Of a DNA stretch of 64,000 nt, positions 50,933-59,914 are shown piece after piece. Source of the DNA: JB111 sp049856295. Lineage in GTDB: Bacteria > Actinomycetota > Actinomycetes > Actinomycetales > Actinomycetaceae. The position numbers and the translations under genes are program-made. The stretch covers positions 1 to 64,000 of the forward strand of contig NZ_JBNDMZ010000012.1 in the NCBI RefSeq assembly GCF_049856295.1, given 5' to 3'. Under the pieces are notes generated by a model, which was not told the DNA's origin, searched no databases, and saw only the letters and a list, made by a program, of their open reading frames with translations. The stretch's first letter is position 1. Every line of letters starts with the position of its first letter.

Positions 50933-51499
50933 ATGGCTCCGAGCATCTCCGGCAAGAAGGTCGCGTTCATCGCGACGAACGGCGTCGAGCAGTCCGAGCT
51001 GGCCGAGCCCTGGGCGGCGATCGAGAAGGCGGGTGGCGAGCCCACGCTCATCTCGCTCGAGTCCGGCACGATCACGGCGCTGCGGCACGACTGGGACCGG
51101 GGCGACGACTTCACGGTCGACCTCGAGATCCTCGCCGCGAACCCGGACGACTTCCAGGCCCTCGTGCTGCCGGGCGGCACGCTCAACGCCGACGCCCTGC
51201 GTGGGAACTCGGACGTGCGGACGTTCGTCCGGGCGTTCTTCGACCAGCACAAGCCGGTGTCCGCGATCTGCCACGCGCCGTGGATCCTCATCGACGCGGG
51301 CGTCGTCGAGGGGCGTCGCCTCACGTCCGTGCCGACCGTCTCGACGGATCTGAAGAACGCGGGCGCGCAGTGGGTCGACGAGGAGGTCGTCGTCGACGCC
51401 GGTCTGATGACCTCGCGCACCCCGGCCGACCTCGCCGCGTTCTGCGCGAAGACGGTCGAGGAGATCGCCGAGGGGAAGCACAGCGACCAGACCGCCTGA
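50933..51499 (+). CDS. DJ-1/PfpI-family protein
   Basis: A 188-residue class I glutamine-amidotransferase-like protein. The nucleophilic elbow Cys lies in VSAICHAPWILIDAG near residue 106, with Glu in NGVEQSEL near 18 and GTLNADALRGN after LVLPGG. Such proteins act as deglycases, proteases or stress chaperones; the activity here is unknown. ATG at 50933 follows GGGAGGCCG. It is a single-gene unit. Confidence 0.9.
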   Translation: MAPSISGKKVAFIATNGVEQSELAEPWAAIEKAGGEPTLISLESGTITALRHDWDRGDDFTVDLEILAANPDDFQALVLPGGTLNADALRGNSDVRTFVRAFFDQHKPVSAICHAPWILIDAGVVEGRRLTSVPTVSTDLKNAGAQWVDEEVVVDAGLMTSRTPADLAAFCAKTVEEIAEGKHSDQTA

Positions 51500-51662
51500 C
51501 GCGGTCGGCAACCGCCTGGCACGGCCGGCGCGGGCGGCGGCGTCCCCATGACGGCGACGCTGCCCGCCGCCGGTCGGCGTGACGTGCACACAGTGTCCGG
51601 CAGCGCGCAGGGTGCCTCCGCGCGCTGCAGCTCCTACGGCGCGGGCCTGCGAGGATCGGGGT

Positions 51663-52247
51663 GTGGACACAGTTGGGGGACCGGGCGCCGAGGAGAGTGA
51701 CGCTGCGCGAGCGCGTCGTCGTCGGACGGGTCGTCGGCGCGGGTTCGGGCTGATCGCGCTCGGGATCGTGTGGCTCGTGCTCGGGACGCTGGCCGTGTTC
51801 GCCGTGGCGATCATCGGCGGCACGCGGGGGGCTCCGCCCGATCTCGTGGCGAGCGAGCCTCAACCCGTCGAGGGCGGGAGTCACCGACTCTCCGGCGACA
51901 GCCCCTACGTGCTCGTGTCGTCGGCTCCGATCGACGCGGAGCCCGCGTGCTCGATCACCGGGCCAGACGGCGAGGAGGTCGAGTACGAGGTCGCCGCGAA
52001 CTGGGAGCACTCCGAGCGACCAGCGATCGCCCGGTTCTACGCGGACGAGACCGGCGACCACGCACTCGGCTGCACCGCGGGCGGGTCGGAGCTCGAGGTC
52101 GCCGTCGCCGACGACGGCGCCTGGGAGTGGGACCGCGAGGGCGAGGCGCACGAGCGGCGGATGGTGATCGCGGTGGTCGTCGTCGCCCTCATCGGGACCG
52201 CCGTGCTGGTGACCGGGACGTCCCAGATCGTGCGGAACCGCGCCTGA
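51663..52247 (+). CDS. Two-membrane-segment protein of unknown function
   Basis: A 194-residue protein. A basic N-terminus (ARRRRTGRRRG) is followed by a membrane segment (LIALGIVWLVLGTLAVFAVAI), an extracytoplasmic domain with two Cys (EPACSITGP and HALGCTAGG) likely to form a disulfide, and a second segment (MVIAVVVVALIGTAVLVTG). No family is recognised. GTG at 51663 is chosen because coding bias starts there. It is convergent with the CoA-transferase gene. Confidence 0.7.
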   Translation: MDTVGGPGAEESDAARARRRRTGRRRGFGLIALGIVWLVLGTLAVFAVAIIGGTRGAPPDLVASEPQPVEGGSHRLSGDSPYVLVSSAPIDAEPACSITGPDGEEVEYEVAANWEHSERPAIARFYADETGDHALGCTAGGSELEVAVADDGAWEWDREGEAHERRMVIAVVVVALIGTAVLVTGTSQIVRNRA

Positions 52248-52253
52248 CCGAGG

Positions 52254-53585
52254 TCAGCCCGCCGCCCACGCGAGCGGGTCGCCGCCGTAGGGACGCGGCG
52301 GCCACCGGTGGGGGAGGCGCTCGCCGCCGACCGCGAACGGCGGCGGCACGTGGAGCAGCCGGCCGTGCGGCGAGTCGACCTCGACCAGTTCGGGCGCGTC
52401 GTCGTCGGGGGTGCCGCCGGGACCGGGCATGGCGAGGAGCTCGGTGGCGGCGTCGACGAGGGCGTGGTGCGCGGACCCGGCGCCCACCTCCTCCCGGGCG
52501 GCGAGCAGCCGCATCGCCGAGGTCGCGAGGCGGATGCCCGTAACGTAGTCGAGGGCCTGCACGGGCAGCGCCCCCGGCCGGCCGGCCGTCGACCTCCCGT
52601 CGCCCGCCCGCCCGTCGGCATCCTCCGCGTCGCCCGCCCGGTAGACGTCCGCGATGCCCGAGGCCGCCTGCACGAGGCTGTCGAACCCGCGGCGCCCCGC
52701 CCACGGGCCGACCGTCCCCCACGCGCTGAGCGAGACGACGGTGAGGTGCGGGTGGCGCGCCCGGACGCCCGGCCCCTCGAGGGCGAACCGCGTGAGCGCA
52801 CCGGGCCGGTACCCGGTGAGCAGGACGTCGGCACTCTTGAGCAGGTCGTGCACCCGGTCGAGCTCGGCCGGATCGGTGAGGTCGGACTCGGCGGTTCGGA
52901 GGCCGAAACCGGTGTCGAGGTGCTGGTCCGGCAGCTCGGGCAGGTCCGGCGGGTCGACCCGCAGCACGTCGGCCCCGAGGCTCGCGAGGAGGCGCGCCGC
53001 GCTCGGGCCCGCGAGCACCCGGGTGAGGGTCAGGACGCGCAGGCCGGCCAGGGGCAGGTCGCCGTCGTCGAGCGGGGGCAGGCGTGTGGCGGAGCCGACG
53101 CCGGGGCCGCGGTCGGGGCGGTGCCCGGGCGTCCCACGTGTGGCCGCGGCATCCGTGCCGGAGAAGTTCGCGGCGGTGCGCACGGCGACGGTGAGTCCCC
53201 CCGCGGCGGTCACGCGCTCCTCGGCCTCGAGCGCCGGCAGGTCGGCGAGCGCGCGGGCGGCGTCGTCCGGTCCCGCGACCTCGGGCAGCGCGAGTGCCGT
53301 GCGCAGGGCCGCGGAGTGGTGCGGGTAGTTGGCGTGGGTGCGGACCCAGCCGTCGGCGGCCGAGAAGAACGCCGAGAGCGGGCCGAACCCGATCCGCCGG
53401 CGACCGTCGACGCGCAGGTGGTTGGCGGTGGCGATGGCGTCCCACGCCCATCCGGGCCGGGTCGTGACGACCGCGGCGGAGCCCCGCGCGCGGGCGAGCG
53501 CGGTGGCGGCGTCCGCGCAGTCGGTCGCTGCCACCTCGGCGAACCCCTCGACGTCGAGGGGTCCGCACCAGGGCCGGCCGCGCAT
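52254..53585 (-). CDS. CoA-transferase family III (CaiB/BaiF-like)
   Basis: A 443-residue protein of the family III CoA-transferase fold. The C-terminal half has the recognisable core LPLAGLRVLTLTRVLAGPSAARLLASLGADVLRVDPP near residue 195 (shown by RVLAGPSAARLLASLGADV), then LLTGYRPGAL and VSLSAWGTVGPWAGRRGFDSL. The N-terminal half (GFGPLSAFFSAADGWVRTHANYPHH) fits the other CaiB subdomain. The catalytic Asp of canonical members (usually after the GADVIK region) was not located with certainty. It follows the PCD-VOC gene by 2 bases on the same strand. Confidence 0.82.
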   Translation of the reverse strand: MRGRPWCGPLDVEGFAEVAATDCADAATALARARGSAAVVTTRPGWAWDAIATANHLRVDGRRRIGFGPLSAFFSAADGWVRTHANYPHHSAALRTALALPEVAGPDDAARALADLPALEAEERVTAAGGLTVAVRTAANFSGTDAAATRGTPGHRPDRGPGVGSATRLPPLDDGDLPLAGLRVLTLTRVLAGPSAARLLASLGADVLRVDPPDLPELPDQHLDTGFGLRTAESDLTDPAELDRVHDLLKSADVLLTGYRPGALTRFALEGPGVRARHPHLTVVSLSAWGTVGPWAGRRGFDSLVQAASGIADVYRAGDAEDADGRAGDGRSTAGRPGALPVQALDYVTGIRLATSAMRLLAAREEVGAGSAHHALVDAATELLAMPGPGGTPDDDAPELVEVDSPHGRLLHVPPPFAVGGERLPHRWPPRPYGGDPLAWAAG

Positions 53586-53587
53586 CG

Positions 53588-54238
53588 TCAGCGATCGAGC
53601 ACGGTGCAGAAGCAGGCGCGGTTTCCTTCCGCGTCCTCGACCACGACGAACGCGCGGCCGCGCCCCATGTCCTCCACGCGACGGCCGCCGGCGGCGACGG
53701 CGGCCTCGACGCGGGCGTCGAGCTCGTCCGCGGGCACCTGGACGTCGAGGTGGAAGCGCTGGCGCGGGGTGTCGTGCGGCTCGGTGCGCTGGAACCACAG
53801 GGTCGGTGCGCGCCCCGACGGGTCGACGATCTCGTCGCCGTCGACGTTGTCCGGCGAGCCCGTGAGGACCGAGGACCAGAACGCGTCGATCGCGCCCTGG
53901 TCCGCGGTGTCGAGGGCAAGCTCGACCACCGCGACGCCCGACGGCGCCGCCGGGATGCCGTCGGCCGAGGCGATCGTGCTGATCCGGCGGGCGAGGTCGA
54001 TGTCCTTCGGCGTGATCCCGCCGGAGTCGTGGCTCGTCAGGCTGACGGTCACGGACGGGTAGGTGAGGGTGACGTCGGGGTGGTGGCCGGCCGCCTCCGC
54101 GACCTCGCCGATCGCGGCGACGAACGAGAGCCCGCGGGCGAAGTCACCCGTCTCGAACCGGGAGTGCAGCTTGTTCACGAGGTGACGCCAGTCCGTGAGG
54201 GCGGCGTCCTGGACCTGATCCGCTGTCAGATTCTCCAT
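53588..54238 (-). CDS. Pterin dehydratase-like and VOC-domain fusion protein
   Basis: A 216-residue fusion. Residues 1-95 match pterin-4a-carbinolamine dehydratase: FVAAIGEVAEAAGHHPDVTLTYPSVTVSLTSHD holds the conserved HHP and a TH/SHD end (seen as AEAAGHHPDVTLTYPSVTV). Residues 105-216 are a glyoxalase/VOC-type domain (ELALDTADQGAIDAFWSSVL, and RFHLDVQVPADELDARV). The fusion is known in actinomycetes, but its substrate is not. ATG at 54238. It heads a two-gene operon with the CoA-transferase. Confidence 0.85.
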   Translation of the reverse strand: MENLTADQVQDAALTDWRHLVNKLHSRFETGDFARGLSFVAAIGEVAEAAGHHPDVTLTYPSVTVSLTSHDSGGITPKDIDLARRISTIASADGIPAAPSGVAVVELALDTADQGAIDAFWSSVLTGSPDNVDGDEIVDPSGRAPTLWFQRTEPHDTPRQRFHLDVQVPADELDARVEAAVAAGGRRVEDMGRGRAFVVVEDAEGNRACFCTVLDR

Positions 54239-54359
54239 GCCTCCAGCGTGGCACCGGTCACCGACATCGGCATCCCGACCGCCGGAGCGCGCGGAGGCCG
54301 GGCGCGGCTCGCGCCCGGCCTCCGGTGGTCCGTCGTCGGACGGCCCGGTCCTGCCGTCC

Positions 54360-54600
54360 TCAGTGCTCGTGGACGACGACGCCGCGGATGTTCTGACCCG
54401 CGTACATGTCGTCGTAGGCCGTGTTGATGTCCTCGAGCTTGTACTGACGCGTGGCGAGCTCGTCGAGGTGGAGCTTGCCGTCCTTGTAGAGCTCGATGAG
54501 CTTGGGGATCGCCACGCGCGGCGACCAGCTGCCGTACAGCGAGCCCTGGATCCGCTTCTGCAGCATCGAGAACTGGAACAGGTTGATGCCGTCGATCGTC
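54360..54600 (-). pseudogene. NDMA-type alcohol dehydrogenase, C-terminal fragment
   Basis: This is the 3' end of an alcohol dehydrogenase gene cut by the IS21-like element. It reads, from the junction, TIDGINLFQFSMLQKRIQGS, then LYGSWSPRVAIPKLIELY and ends NIRGVVVHEH, typical of the C-terminus of the NDMA-dependent Zn alcohol dehydrogenases (Rxyl_3153 group), which need mycofactocin. The N-terminal part is at 61383-62266. No start codon precedes the fragment except an internal ATG at 54566, so it is not a functional gene. Confidence 0.93.
54595..54600. repeat. Target site duplication, left copy (ATCGTC)
   Basis: ATCGTC at 54595-54600 is repeated at 61383-61388 on the other side of the IS21-like element. 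Removing the element and one copy joins codons ACG ATC GAC GGC of the dehydrogenase in frame. IS21-family insertion typically duplicates 4-8 bases. Confidence 0.9.
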
Positions 54601-54609
54601 TGAGAATGC

Positions 54610-54692
54610 GGGTTGATCTGGGAGTCACTTACGGGTGTGGTCGGGAGTCGGTCGCGCCGGCCACCGCAGTGTGCGGACGAACTCAGGAGTCA
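54610..54692. repeat. Left-end multiple terminal repeats of IS21-like element
   Basis: CTGGGAGTCACTT (54619-54631), TCGGGAGTCGGTC (54641-54653) and CAGGAGTCACGAG (54685-54697) are copies of one motif. IS21-family transposases bind such repeated sites. The sequence between the end and the tetR stop is otherwise non-coding. Confidence 0.8.
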
Positions 54693-54739
54693 CGAGGTGA
54701 GATCGGCGGTAGGGCAGGTCTTGGTGTCACTTGGCGTGC

Positions 54740-55324
54740 TCAGGCTGCTAGGTACGGGTCGAGGATCTGGTGGAGGTGGCGCCTGACCTGTCCGGCAGGC
54801 TCGCTCTCGCCGGTCATGCCCCAGGTGAGGAGGGCGCCGTTGTACGCGGCGTGGACCAGGCGTGGGAGGTCGTCGTCGAGCGGTCCGGAGAGGAGCTCAC
54901 CGGATGCCTGGCCTGCGGCGAGGACGTCGCTGATCGCGGCTTCGACGGCAAGGGCGTAGGTCCTGGTGAGGTCTCGGAAGTCGGGGTCGCCGAGGTCGAG
55001 GAGCAAGAAGGCCAGGTGGTTGGCGAACTCGGAGGACGTGCGGACACCGGCAGCGAGTTCGGCGAACGTGTTCACCATGGCGGCCACGGGAGCTGAGGCT
55101 GAGGCGGACTGCCGCAGATCCCGGGGCAGTGTCTGAGCGGCCTGTTGCGCCAGGGCGAGGAGCAGTCCCCGTTTGGAGCCGAACCGTTGCAGCAGGGTGG
55201 CCGGTGACAGTCCGACCTGGCGTCCGATCTCGGCGAGGGTGATGGCACCGGGCCCGACTGCGGCCACGGCGTCCGCGGCGGCCGCCAGCACGTCTTCGTC
55301 GGCCATAGTGCGGGGTCTGGTCAT
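54740..55324 (-). CDS. TetR-family regulator, passenger of IS21-like element
   Basis: A 194-residue repressor. The helix-turn-helix is ITLAEIGRQVGLSPATLLQRFGSKRGLLLAL near residue 35 (seen as IGRQVGLSPATLLQRFGSK), and the rest is an all-helical ligand-binding domain. ATG at 55324 is chosen because the upstream in-frame extension would cover the operator and the promoter. It is divergent from the SDR gene with a 46-base gap containing a perfect inverted repeat, its likely operator. It probably controls the whole passenger-transposase operon. Confidence 0.9.
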   Translation of the reverse strand: MTRPRTMADEDVLAAAADAVAAVGPGAITLAEIGRQVGLSPATLLQRFGSKRGLLLALAQQAAQTLPRDLRQSASASAPVAAMVNTFAELAAGVRTSSEFANHLAFLLLDLGDPDFRDLTRTYALAVEAAISDVLAAGQASGELLSGPLDDDLPRLVHAAYNGALLTWGMTGESEPAGQVRRHLHQILDPYLAA

Positions 55325-55340
55325 GAGCGGCACTCTAGCA

Positions 55341-55366
55341 TTAGTAAATGAATGATGGTTTACTAA
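55341..55366. promoter_or_regulatory. TetR operator and divergent promoter
   Basis: TTAGTAAA (55341-55348) and TTTACTAA (55359-55366) form a perfect 8-bp inverted repeat with a 10-base spacer in an AT-rich patch, in contrast to its GC-rich surroundings. The SDR ATG at 55371 starts 5 bases after the right arm with no Shine-Dalgarno, so either its mRNA is leaderless or an internal start is used. Confidence 0.85.
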
Positions 55367-55370
55367 CAAT

Positions 55371-56291
55371 ATGAACACACCGCTTCCCAACGTCTGCTCC
55401 GTCGACCCAGCGCCACAGTCCACCTCTGCTGGCGTCTTGTCCGACTGTGTGGCGCTGGTAGCCGGCGGCACTCGGGGCGCGGGCCGCGGCATCGCGGTCG
55501 AGTTGGGGGCGTTGGGGGCCACGGTCTACGTGACCGGACGCAGCACCCGGGGGGCGGGTTCGGACATGAACCGGCCCGAGACCATCGAGGAGACCGCGGA
55601 ACTGGTGGCCGCCGCCGGTGGCCACGGAGTCGCGGTCGTCTGCGACCACACTGACCCAAACCAGGTGGCCGCCGTTGTGTCGCAGATCCGGGCCGCGCAC
55701 GGCCGCGTGGACGTTCTGATCAACGACGTGTGGGGTGGTGACCCGCTGACGCAGTGGGACACACCGTTCTGGGAGCTGGACCTGACCAAGGTCAGAACCC
55801 TGTGGGAGCGGGCCGTTCTGACCCATCTGATCACCAGCCAGCAGACGGTGCCGCTGATGCTGCCCCGCCGGGCAGGGCTGATCGTGGAGATCACCGATGG
55901 CGCCGGTCCGCAGTACCGCGGCAACCTGGCCTACGACCTGGCCAAGACCGCGGTGAACCGGCTCGCTCTCGCCCAAAGCGAGGAGTTGCGGCCTCACGGG
56001 ATCACCTGCCTCGCCGTCACTCCCGGATTCCTGCGGTCGGAGGCGATGCTGGACGGCTTCGGGGTGGCCGAGAGCAACTGGACTGATGCCGCCGCCCAAG
56101 ACCCCCACTTCCTGGCCTCAGAGACCCCTCGGTTCCTTGGCCGGGTCGTCGCCGCGCTGGCCGCCGATCCGCAGGTGGCGAACCGGACCGGGCAGGTGCT
56201 GACCTCTTGGGACCTGGCCGAGGAGTACGGCATCGACGACGTCGATGGTCGACGCCCCCACTGGGGCCGCCACATTGCCGAAGCGCTCTAG
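55371..56291 (+). CDS. SDR-family oxidoreductase, passenger gene
   Basis: A 306-residue short-chain dehydrogenase. The cofactor motif is VALVAGGTRGAGRGIAVELG near residue 27, the catalytic Ser/Thr lies in IVEITDGAGPQY and the Y-x3-K motif is LAYDLAKTAVNRLALAQ near residue 188. VDVLINDVWGGDPL replaces the common NNAG with NDVW, as in a large actinobacterial SDR subgroup. ATG at 55371. It is the first gene of the operon that includes the transposase genes. The substrate is unknown. Confidence 0.9.
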   Translation: MNTPLPNVCSVDPAPQSTSAGVLSDCVALVAGGTRGAGRGIAVELGALGATVYVTGRSTRGAGSDMNRPETIEETAELVAAAGGHGVAVVCDHTDPNQVAAVVSQIRAAHGRVDVLINDVWGGDPLTQWDTPFWELDLTKVRTLWERAVLTHLITSQQTVPLMLPRRAGLIVEITDGAGPQYRGNLAYDLAKTAVNRLALAQSEELRPHGITCLAVTPGFLRSEAMLDGFGVAESNWTDAAAQDPHFLASETPRFLGRVVAALAADPQVANRTGQVLTSWDLAEEYGIDDVDGRRPHWGRHIAEAL

Positions 56292-56348
56292 GCGCTCACG
56301 GGACCTTCCACTCGCCCACACCACCCAGCACACCAGAGGAGCTCTTTC

Positions 56349-56921
56349 GTGTTGCGCATTGCCATCATTGTTGGAACGACCCGGCCGGGCCGACGGGGAG
56401 ACATCGTGGCCCGTTGGGTCCACGCTCACGCCTCGGGGCGCGGGGACGCCTCCTACGAGCTCGTCGACCTCGCCGACCATCGGCTGCCGGTCTTGGACGA
56501 GCCGGTCGCCGCCGCCATGTCCGAGGAGTACGTCCACGCCCATACCCGTCGGTGGGCCGCCACCATCGCCTCCTACGACGGGTTCGTCTTCGTCACCCCC
56601 GAGTACAACCACTCGACCACCGCGGCGTTGAAGAACGCCTTGGACTACCTGTATCGGGAGTGGCATGACAAGGCCTGCGGCTTCGTCAGCTACGGCATCA
56701 ACGGCGGCGTCCGGGCCGTGGAGCACCTCCGCCAGATCGTCGGCGAGCTGCACCTTGCCGATGTCCGTGACCAGGTCGCGCTGTCGGCCTTTGACGACTT
56801 CGACGGCTCCCGCCTCGACCCTCCGCAGCACCACCTCGACACCTTGCATCGCATGCTCGATCAGCTCACCGCCTGGGCCGACGCGCTGCGAAAAGCGCGG
56901 ACGGCCGCCGATGCCGCCTAA
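56349..56921 (+). CDS. NAD(P)H-dependent FMN reductase, passenger gene
   Basis: A 190-residue flavodoxin-fold reductase. Flavin phosphate loop IIVGTTRPGRRGD is near residue 6, and the FMN-binding loop VTPEYNHSTTAALKNALDYL is near 80. GTG at 56349 follows GAGGAGCTC. Its last 11 bases overlap the start of istA (ATGCCGCCTAA), so the two are translationally coupled. It is similar to the chromosomal reductase at 18164-18736. Confidence 0.9.
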   Translation: MLRIAIIVGTTRPGRRGDIVARWVHAHASGRGDASYELVDLADHRLPVLDEPVAAAMSEEYVHAHTRRWAATIASYDGFVFVTPEYNHSTTAALKNALDYLYREWHDKACGFVSYGINGGVRAVEHLRQIVGELHLADVRDQVALSAFDDFDGSRLDPPQHHLDTLHRMLDQLTAWADALRKARTAADAA

Positions 56922-58545
56922 CCGGGCACCGTCTCCGACGGAGGTGTTCGCCGCCATCCGGCGAGACCTCCGGGCCGGACTGTCCTCCCGCGAGATCCAG
57001 CGCACCCGCCACGTGACCTGGCGGACGGTGAAGGCGGCCTCGCAGTCGGCGTGGCCGCCACCCCGGGCGGAGTATCCGCAGCGGGCCTCGAAGTTGGATC
57101 CGTTCAAGCCGCTCATCGAGGAGATGCTGGTGGCCGATCTAGACGCGCCACGGAAACAGCGCCACACCGCCACCCGGATCTTCGACCGGCTCGTCGACGA
57201 GCACCAGATGAGCGGGGTCTCCTACGACACGCTGCGTGCCTACGTCGCGAAGAGGCGACCCGAAGTCCGCGCCGAGCAGGATCGCGGCGCCTCCGAGGTG
57301 TTCGTGCCGCAGACCCATCTGCCCGGCCGGGAAGCCGAAGTCGACTTCGGTGAGATCAGCGTCCGGCTCCGCGGGGACCTGGTCAGCTGCCACTTGTTTG
57401 CGCTGCGGATGTCCTACTCGGGCAAGGCGGTTCACCGCGCCTCGGCCACCGGCGGCCAGGAAGCGTTCTTCGAAGGCCATCAACACGCTTTCCGGACCCT
57501 CGGCGGAGTACCGGCCGGCAAGATCCGCTACGACAACCTCAAGGCCGCCGTCGCGCAGGTGATCGGCTTCACCCGCCAGCGGGTCGAGACCGACCGGTGG
57601 ATCGCGTTCCGGTCCCACTTCGACCTCGACGCCTTCTACTGCCAGCCCGGCATCGAGGGAGCCCACGAGAAGGGCGGCGTGGAGGGCGACATCGGCAGGT
57701 TCCGCCGCAACCACCTGGTTCCCGTGCCCGAGGTCGACTCCATCGCCGAGCTCAACGACCTGATCGACGGCTACGACACCGCCGACGACGCCCGGCGGAT
57801 CGGGCACCGGCTGCACACCGTCGGCGAGGCCTTCGCCGCCGAACAGACCCTGCTGAAACCGCTGCCTGTCGAACCGTTCGAGACCGGGCTGTGGCTCACC
57901 CCGCGGGTCGACCGCTACGCCCAGGTCACCGTCCGCTCGAACCGGTACTCGGTGCCGTCCCGGCTGATCGGCCGACCGGTGCGGGTGCTGCTAAACGCCT
58001 CCGACCTCACCATCTACGACGGCCGCACTCCCACCGCCGATCATCAACGACTGCTCGGTAAAGGCGGCAGCCGACTTGAGCTGGACCACTACCTCGAGGC
58101 CCTGATCCGCAAGCCGGGCGCGCTGCCCGGGGCGACCGCGTTGGAGCAGGCCCGCGCCGCCGGCACCTTCACTCCCGCCCACGACGCCTGGTGGGCGGCG
58201 GCCCGCAAGGCCCACGGCGACACCGCCGGCACCCGCGCGCTGATCGAGGTGCTGCTGCTGCACCGCCACCTGCACGCCGACCAAATCAGCGCCGGCATCC
58301 GAGCCGCCCTGCAGGCCGGTGCGTTCACCGCCGACGCCGTCGCCCTGGAAGCCCGCAAACGAGCCGACACTGACCTGCAGTCTCCGGTCAGGGCGCCGGA
58401 CGCCCATGCCGCCCCCGCGGTCGGGCAGCAATCAATCCGCTCCCTCACCGAGAAGCGGCTGAGCCACCTCCCGCCGGACACCAGGCCGCTGCCGGACGTG
58501 ACCTCCTACGACCAGCTGCTCACCCGCCCGAAGGGAACCCCATGA
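56911..58545 (+). CDS. istA: IS21-family transposase IstA
   Basis: A 544-residue transposase. The N-terminal helix-turn-helix is LRAGLSSREIQRTRHVTWRTV near residue 18, and the DDE core has REAEVDFGEISVRL near 133 (first Asp), GKIRYDNLKAAVAQVIG near 203 (second Asp) and CQPGIEGAHEKGGVEGDIG near 245 (Glu). An Mu-type C-terminal beta barrel follows (YAQVTVRSNRYSVPSRLIG). ATG at 56911 overlaps the FMN reductase stop, and its stop overlaps istB by 4 bases. All catalytic residues appear present, so it may be active. Confidence 0.95.
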   Translation: MPPNRAPSPTEVFAAIRRDLRAGLSSREIQRTRHVTWRTVKAASQSAWPPPRAEYPQRASKLDPFKPLIEEMLVADLDAPRKQRHTATRIFDRLVDEHQMSGVSYDTLRAYVAKRRPEVRAEQDRGASEVFVPQTHLPGREAEVDFGEISVRLRGDLVSCHLFALRMSYSGKAVHRASATGGQEAFFEGHQHAFRTLGGVPAGKIRYDNLKAAVAQVIGFTRQRVETDRWIAFRSHFDLDAFYCQPGIEGAHEKGGVEGDIGRFRRNHLVPVPEVDSIAELNDLIDGYDTADDARRIGHRLHTVGEAFAAEQTLLKPLPVEPFETGLWLTPRVDRYAQVTVRSNRYSVPSRLIGRPVRVLLNASDLTIYDGRTPTADHQRLLGKGGSRLELDHYLEALIRKPGALPGATALEQARAAGTFTPAHDAWWAAARKAHGDTAGTRALIEVLLLHRHLHADQISAGIRAALQAGAFTADAVALEARKRADTDLQSPVRAPDAHAAPAVGQQSIRSLTEKRLSHLPPDTRPLPDVTSYDQLLTRPKGTP

Positions 58546-59381
58546 CTGCACCTGTTGCCACCCCCGCACGGCGAGGCTTGACCGAGCAGGCCGCCGACAC
58601 CGCCATCGACCAGGCCTGCCGCATGCTGAGGCTGCCGACCATCCGCACCCACTTCAGCGAAACCGCCGACACCGCCGCCCGCCAGCAGCAGTCCTACCGC
58701 GCCTTCCTCGCCGAGCTGCTGCTCGCCGAATGCGACGACCGAGCCCGCCGACGATCCGAGCGCCGCATCCGCGCCGCCGCATTCCCCCGGGAGAAGTCGT
58801 TGCGCGCCTTCGACTACGACGCGAACCCCCACATCGACCCGGCAGTGATCAACACCCTCGCCGCCTGCGACTGGGTCCGCCGCGGCCAGCCGCTCTGCCT
58901 CATCGGCGACTCCGGCACCGGCAAGAGCCACCTCCTGATCGCTCTCGGCACCGAAGCCGCCATGGCCGGCTACCGGGTCAAGTACGTCCTGGCCACCAAA
59001 CTCGTCAACGAGCTCGTCGAAGCCGCCGACGATATGGCCCTGACCAAGACCATTGCCCGCTACGGCCGCGTCGACCTGCTCTGCATTGACGAGCTCGGCT
59101 ACATGGCCCTCGACAAACGGGGCGCCGAACTGCTGTTCCAGGTTCTCACCGAACGGGAGGAGAAGGCGTCGGTGGCGATCGCGTCCAACGAGGCCTTCAG
59201 CGGCTGGACCAAGACCTTTACCGACCCGCGGCTGTGCGCCGCGATCGTCGACCGGCTCACCTTCGGCGGCAACATCATCGAAACCGGCACCGACTCCTAC
59301 CGCCTCGCTCACACCCTCAGCCAACAGCGAACGGCACCCGATCAGTCTTCGAAGGCCGCCCCCAGCGCACTCCCGACCTGA
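58542..59381 (+). CDS. istB: IS21-family helper ATPase IstB
   Basis: A 279-residue AAA+ ATPase related to DnaC that bends target DNA and directs IstA to the target. Walker A is CLIGDSGTGKSHLLIALG near residue 123, Walker B is LLCIDELGYMALDKRG near 180, and sensor 1 is VAIASNEAF. ATG overlaps the istA stop. The first 20 residues and the last 20 are longer than the compact IstB core. It is followed by passenger genes at 53 bases. Confidence 0.95.
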   Translation: MTAPVATPARRGLTEQAADTAIDQACRMLRLPTIRTHFSETADTAARQQQSYRAFLAELLLAECDDRARRRSERRIRAAAFPREKSLRAFDYDANPHIDPAVINTLAACDWVRRGQPLCLIGDSGTGKSHLLIALGTEAAMAGYRVKYVLATKLVNELVEAADDMALTKTIARYGRVDLLCIDELGYMALDKRGAELLFQVLTEREEKASVAIASNEAFSGWTKTFTDPRLCAAIVDRLTFGGNIIETGTDSYRLAHTLSQQRTAPDQSSKAAPSALPT

Positions 59382-59434
59382 ACGCGCAGAACCCGAATCG
59401 CCTTACCTCTATCCCGAGCGAAGGATCGCCGACC

Positions 59435-59914
59435 ATGCACCCGCTTCCCACGAAACCCGCCCTCGACCTCCCCGCCGTCGACGCGTTGATCAGCGCAGCC
59501 CGACACCGGGCTGTCCAGCTCGGCGGCCGCTTCACTGTCGTCGTGGTCGACGACGCAGCCAACCTGCGCTCCCTGTTCCGAGGCGACGGCGCCGACCCAC
59601 TGACCGTCGGGCTGGCCAGCGGCAAGGCGCGCCTGTCGGCTTCCAACGGCATGCCGACCCGCGACTGGCGCAGTGTCGTTGGGAATGACCCTTACCTCGG
59701 TCTCACCGTGCCCACGGTGCTCGACCAGCTGCTCACCGGTGCGGTGCTGTTCGCCGGCGGCTACCCGATCGTGGTCGAGCAGACCGTGGTGGGCGCGATC
59801 GGCGCCAGCGGCGGAACCGAGGACGAAGACGACGACGTGGCCCGAGCCGGCCTCGCGGCGCTGCCCTTCGCTGACCAGTTCACCGCACAACCGGCCAGCC
59901 ACACCGCACCTTGA
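59435..59914 (+). CDS. GlcG/HbpS-like protein, passenger gene
   Basis: A 159-residue protein of the GlcG/HbpS family (DUF336). The pattern ALISAARHRAVQLGGRFTVVVVDDAANL near residue 15 (seen as GGRFTVVVVDDAANLRSLFR), SGKARLSAS and GGYPIVVEQTVVGAIGASGG are family features. Members bind haem or small ligands, or are fused to catabolic enzymes; the role is unclear. ATG at 59435 follows CGAAGGATCG. The stop overlaps the FAD oxidase gene by 4 bases. Confidence 0.85.
   Translation: MHPLPTKPALDLPAVDALISAARHRAVQLGGRFTVVVVDDAANLRSLFRGDGADPLTVGLASGKARLSASNGMPTRDWRSVVGNDPYLGLTVPTVLDQLLTGAVLFAGGYPIVVEQTVVGAIGASGGTEDEDDDVARAGLAALPFADQFTAQPASHTAP

Noticed and set aside
55325..55522. Longer N-terminus for the TetR regulator
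   Set aside because: It would run through the inverted-repeat operator and the start of the divergent SDR gene; MTRPRTMADEDVLAAA at 55324 is a normal TetR start.
56911..59381. A separate simple IS21 element nested inside a passenger operon
   Set aside because: istA starts inside the FMN reductase gene and no terminal-type CGGGAGTC repeats or target duplication flank istA/istB; the only such ends are at 54601 and 61382.
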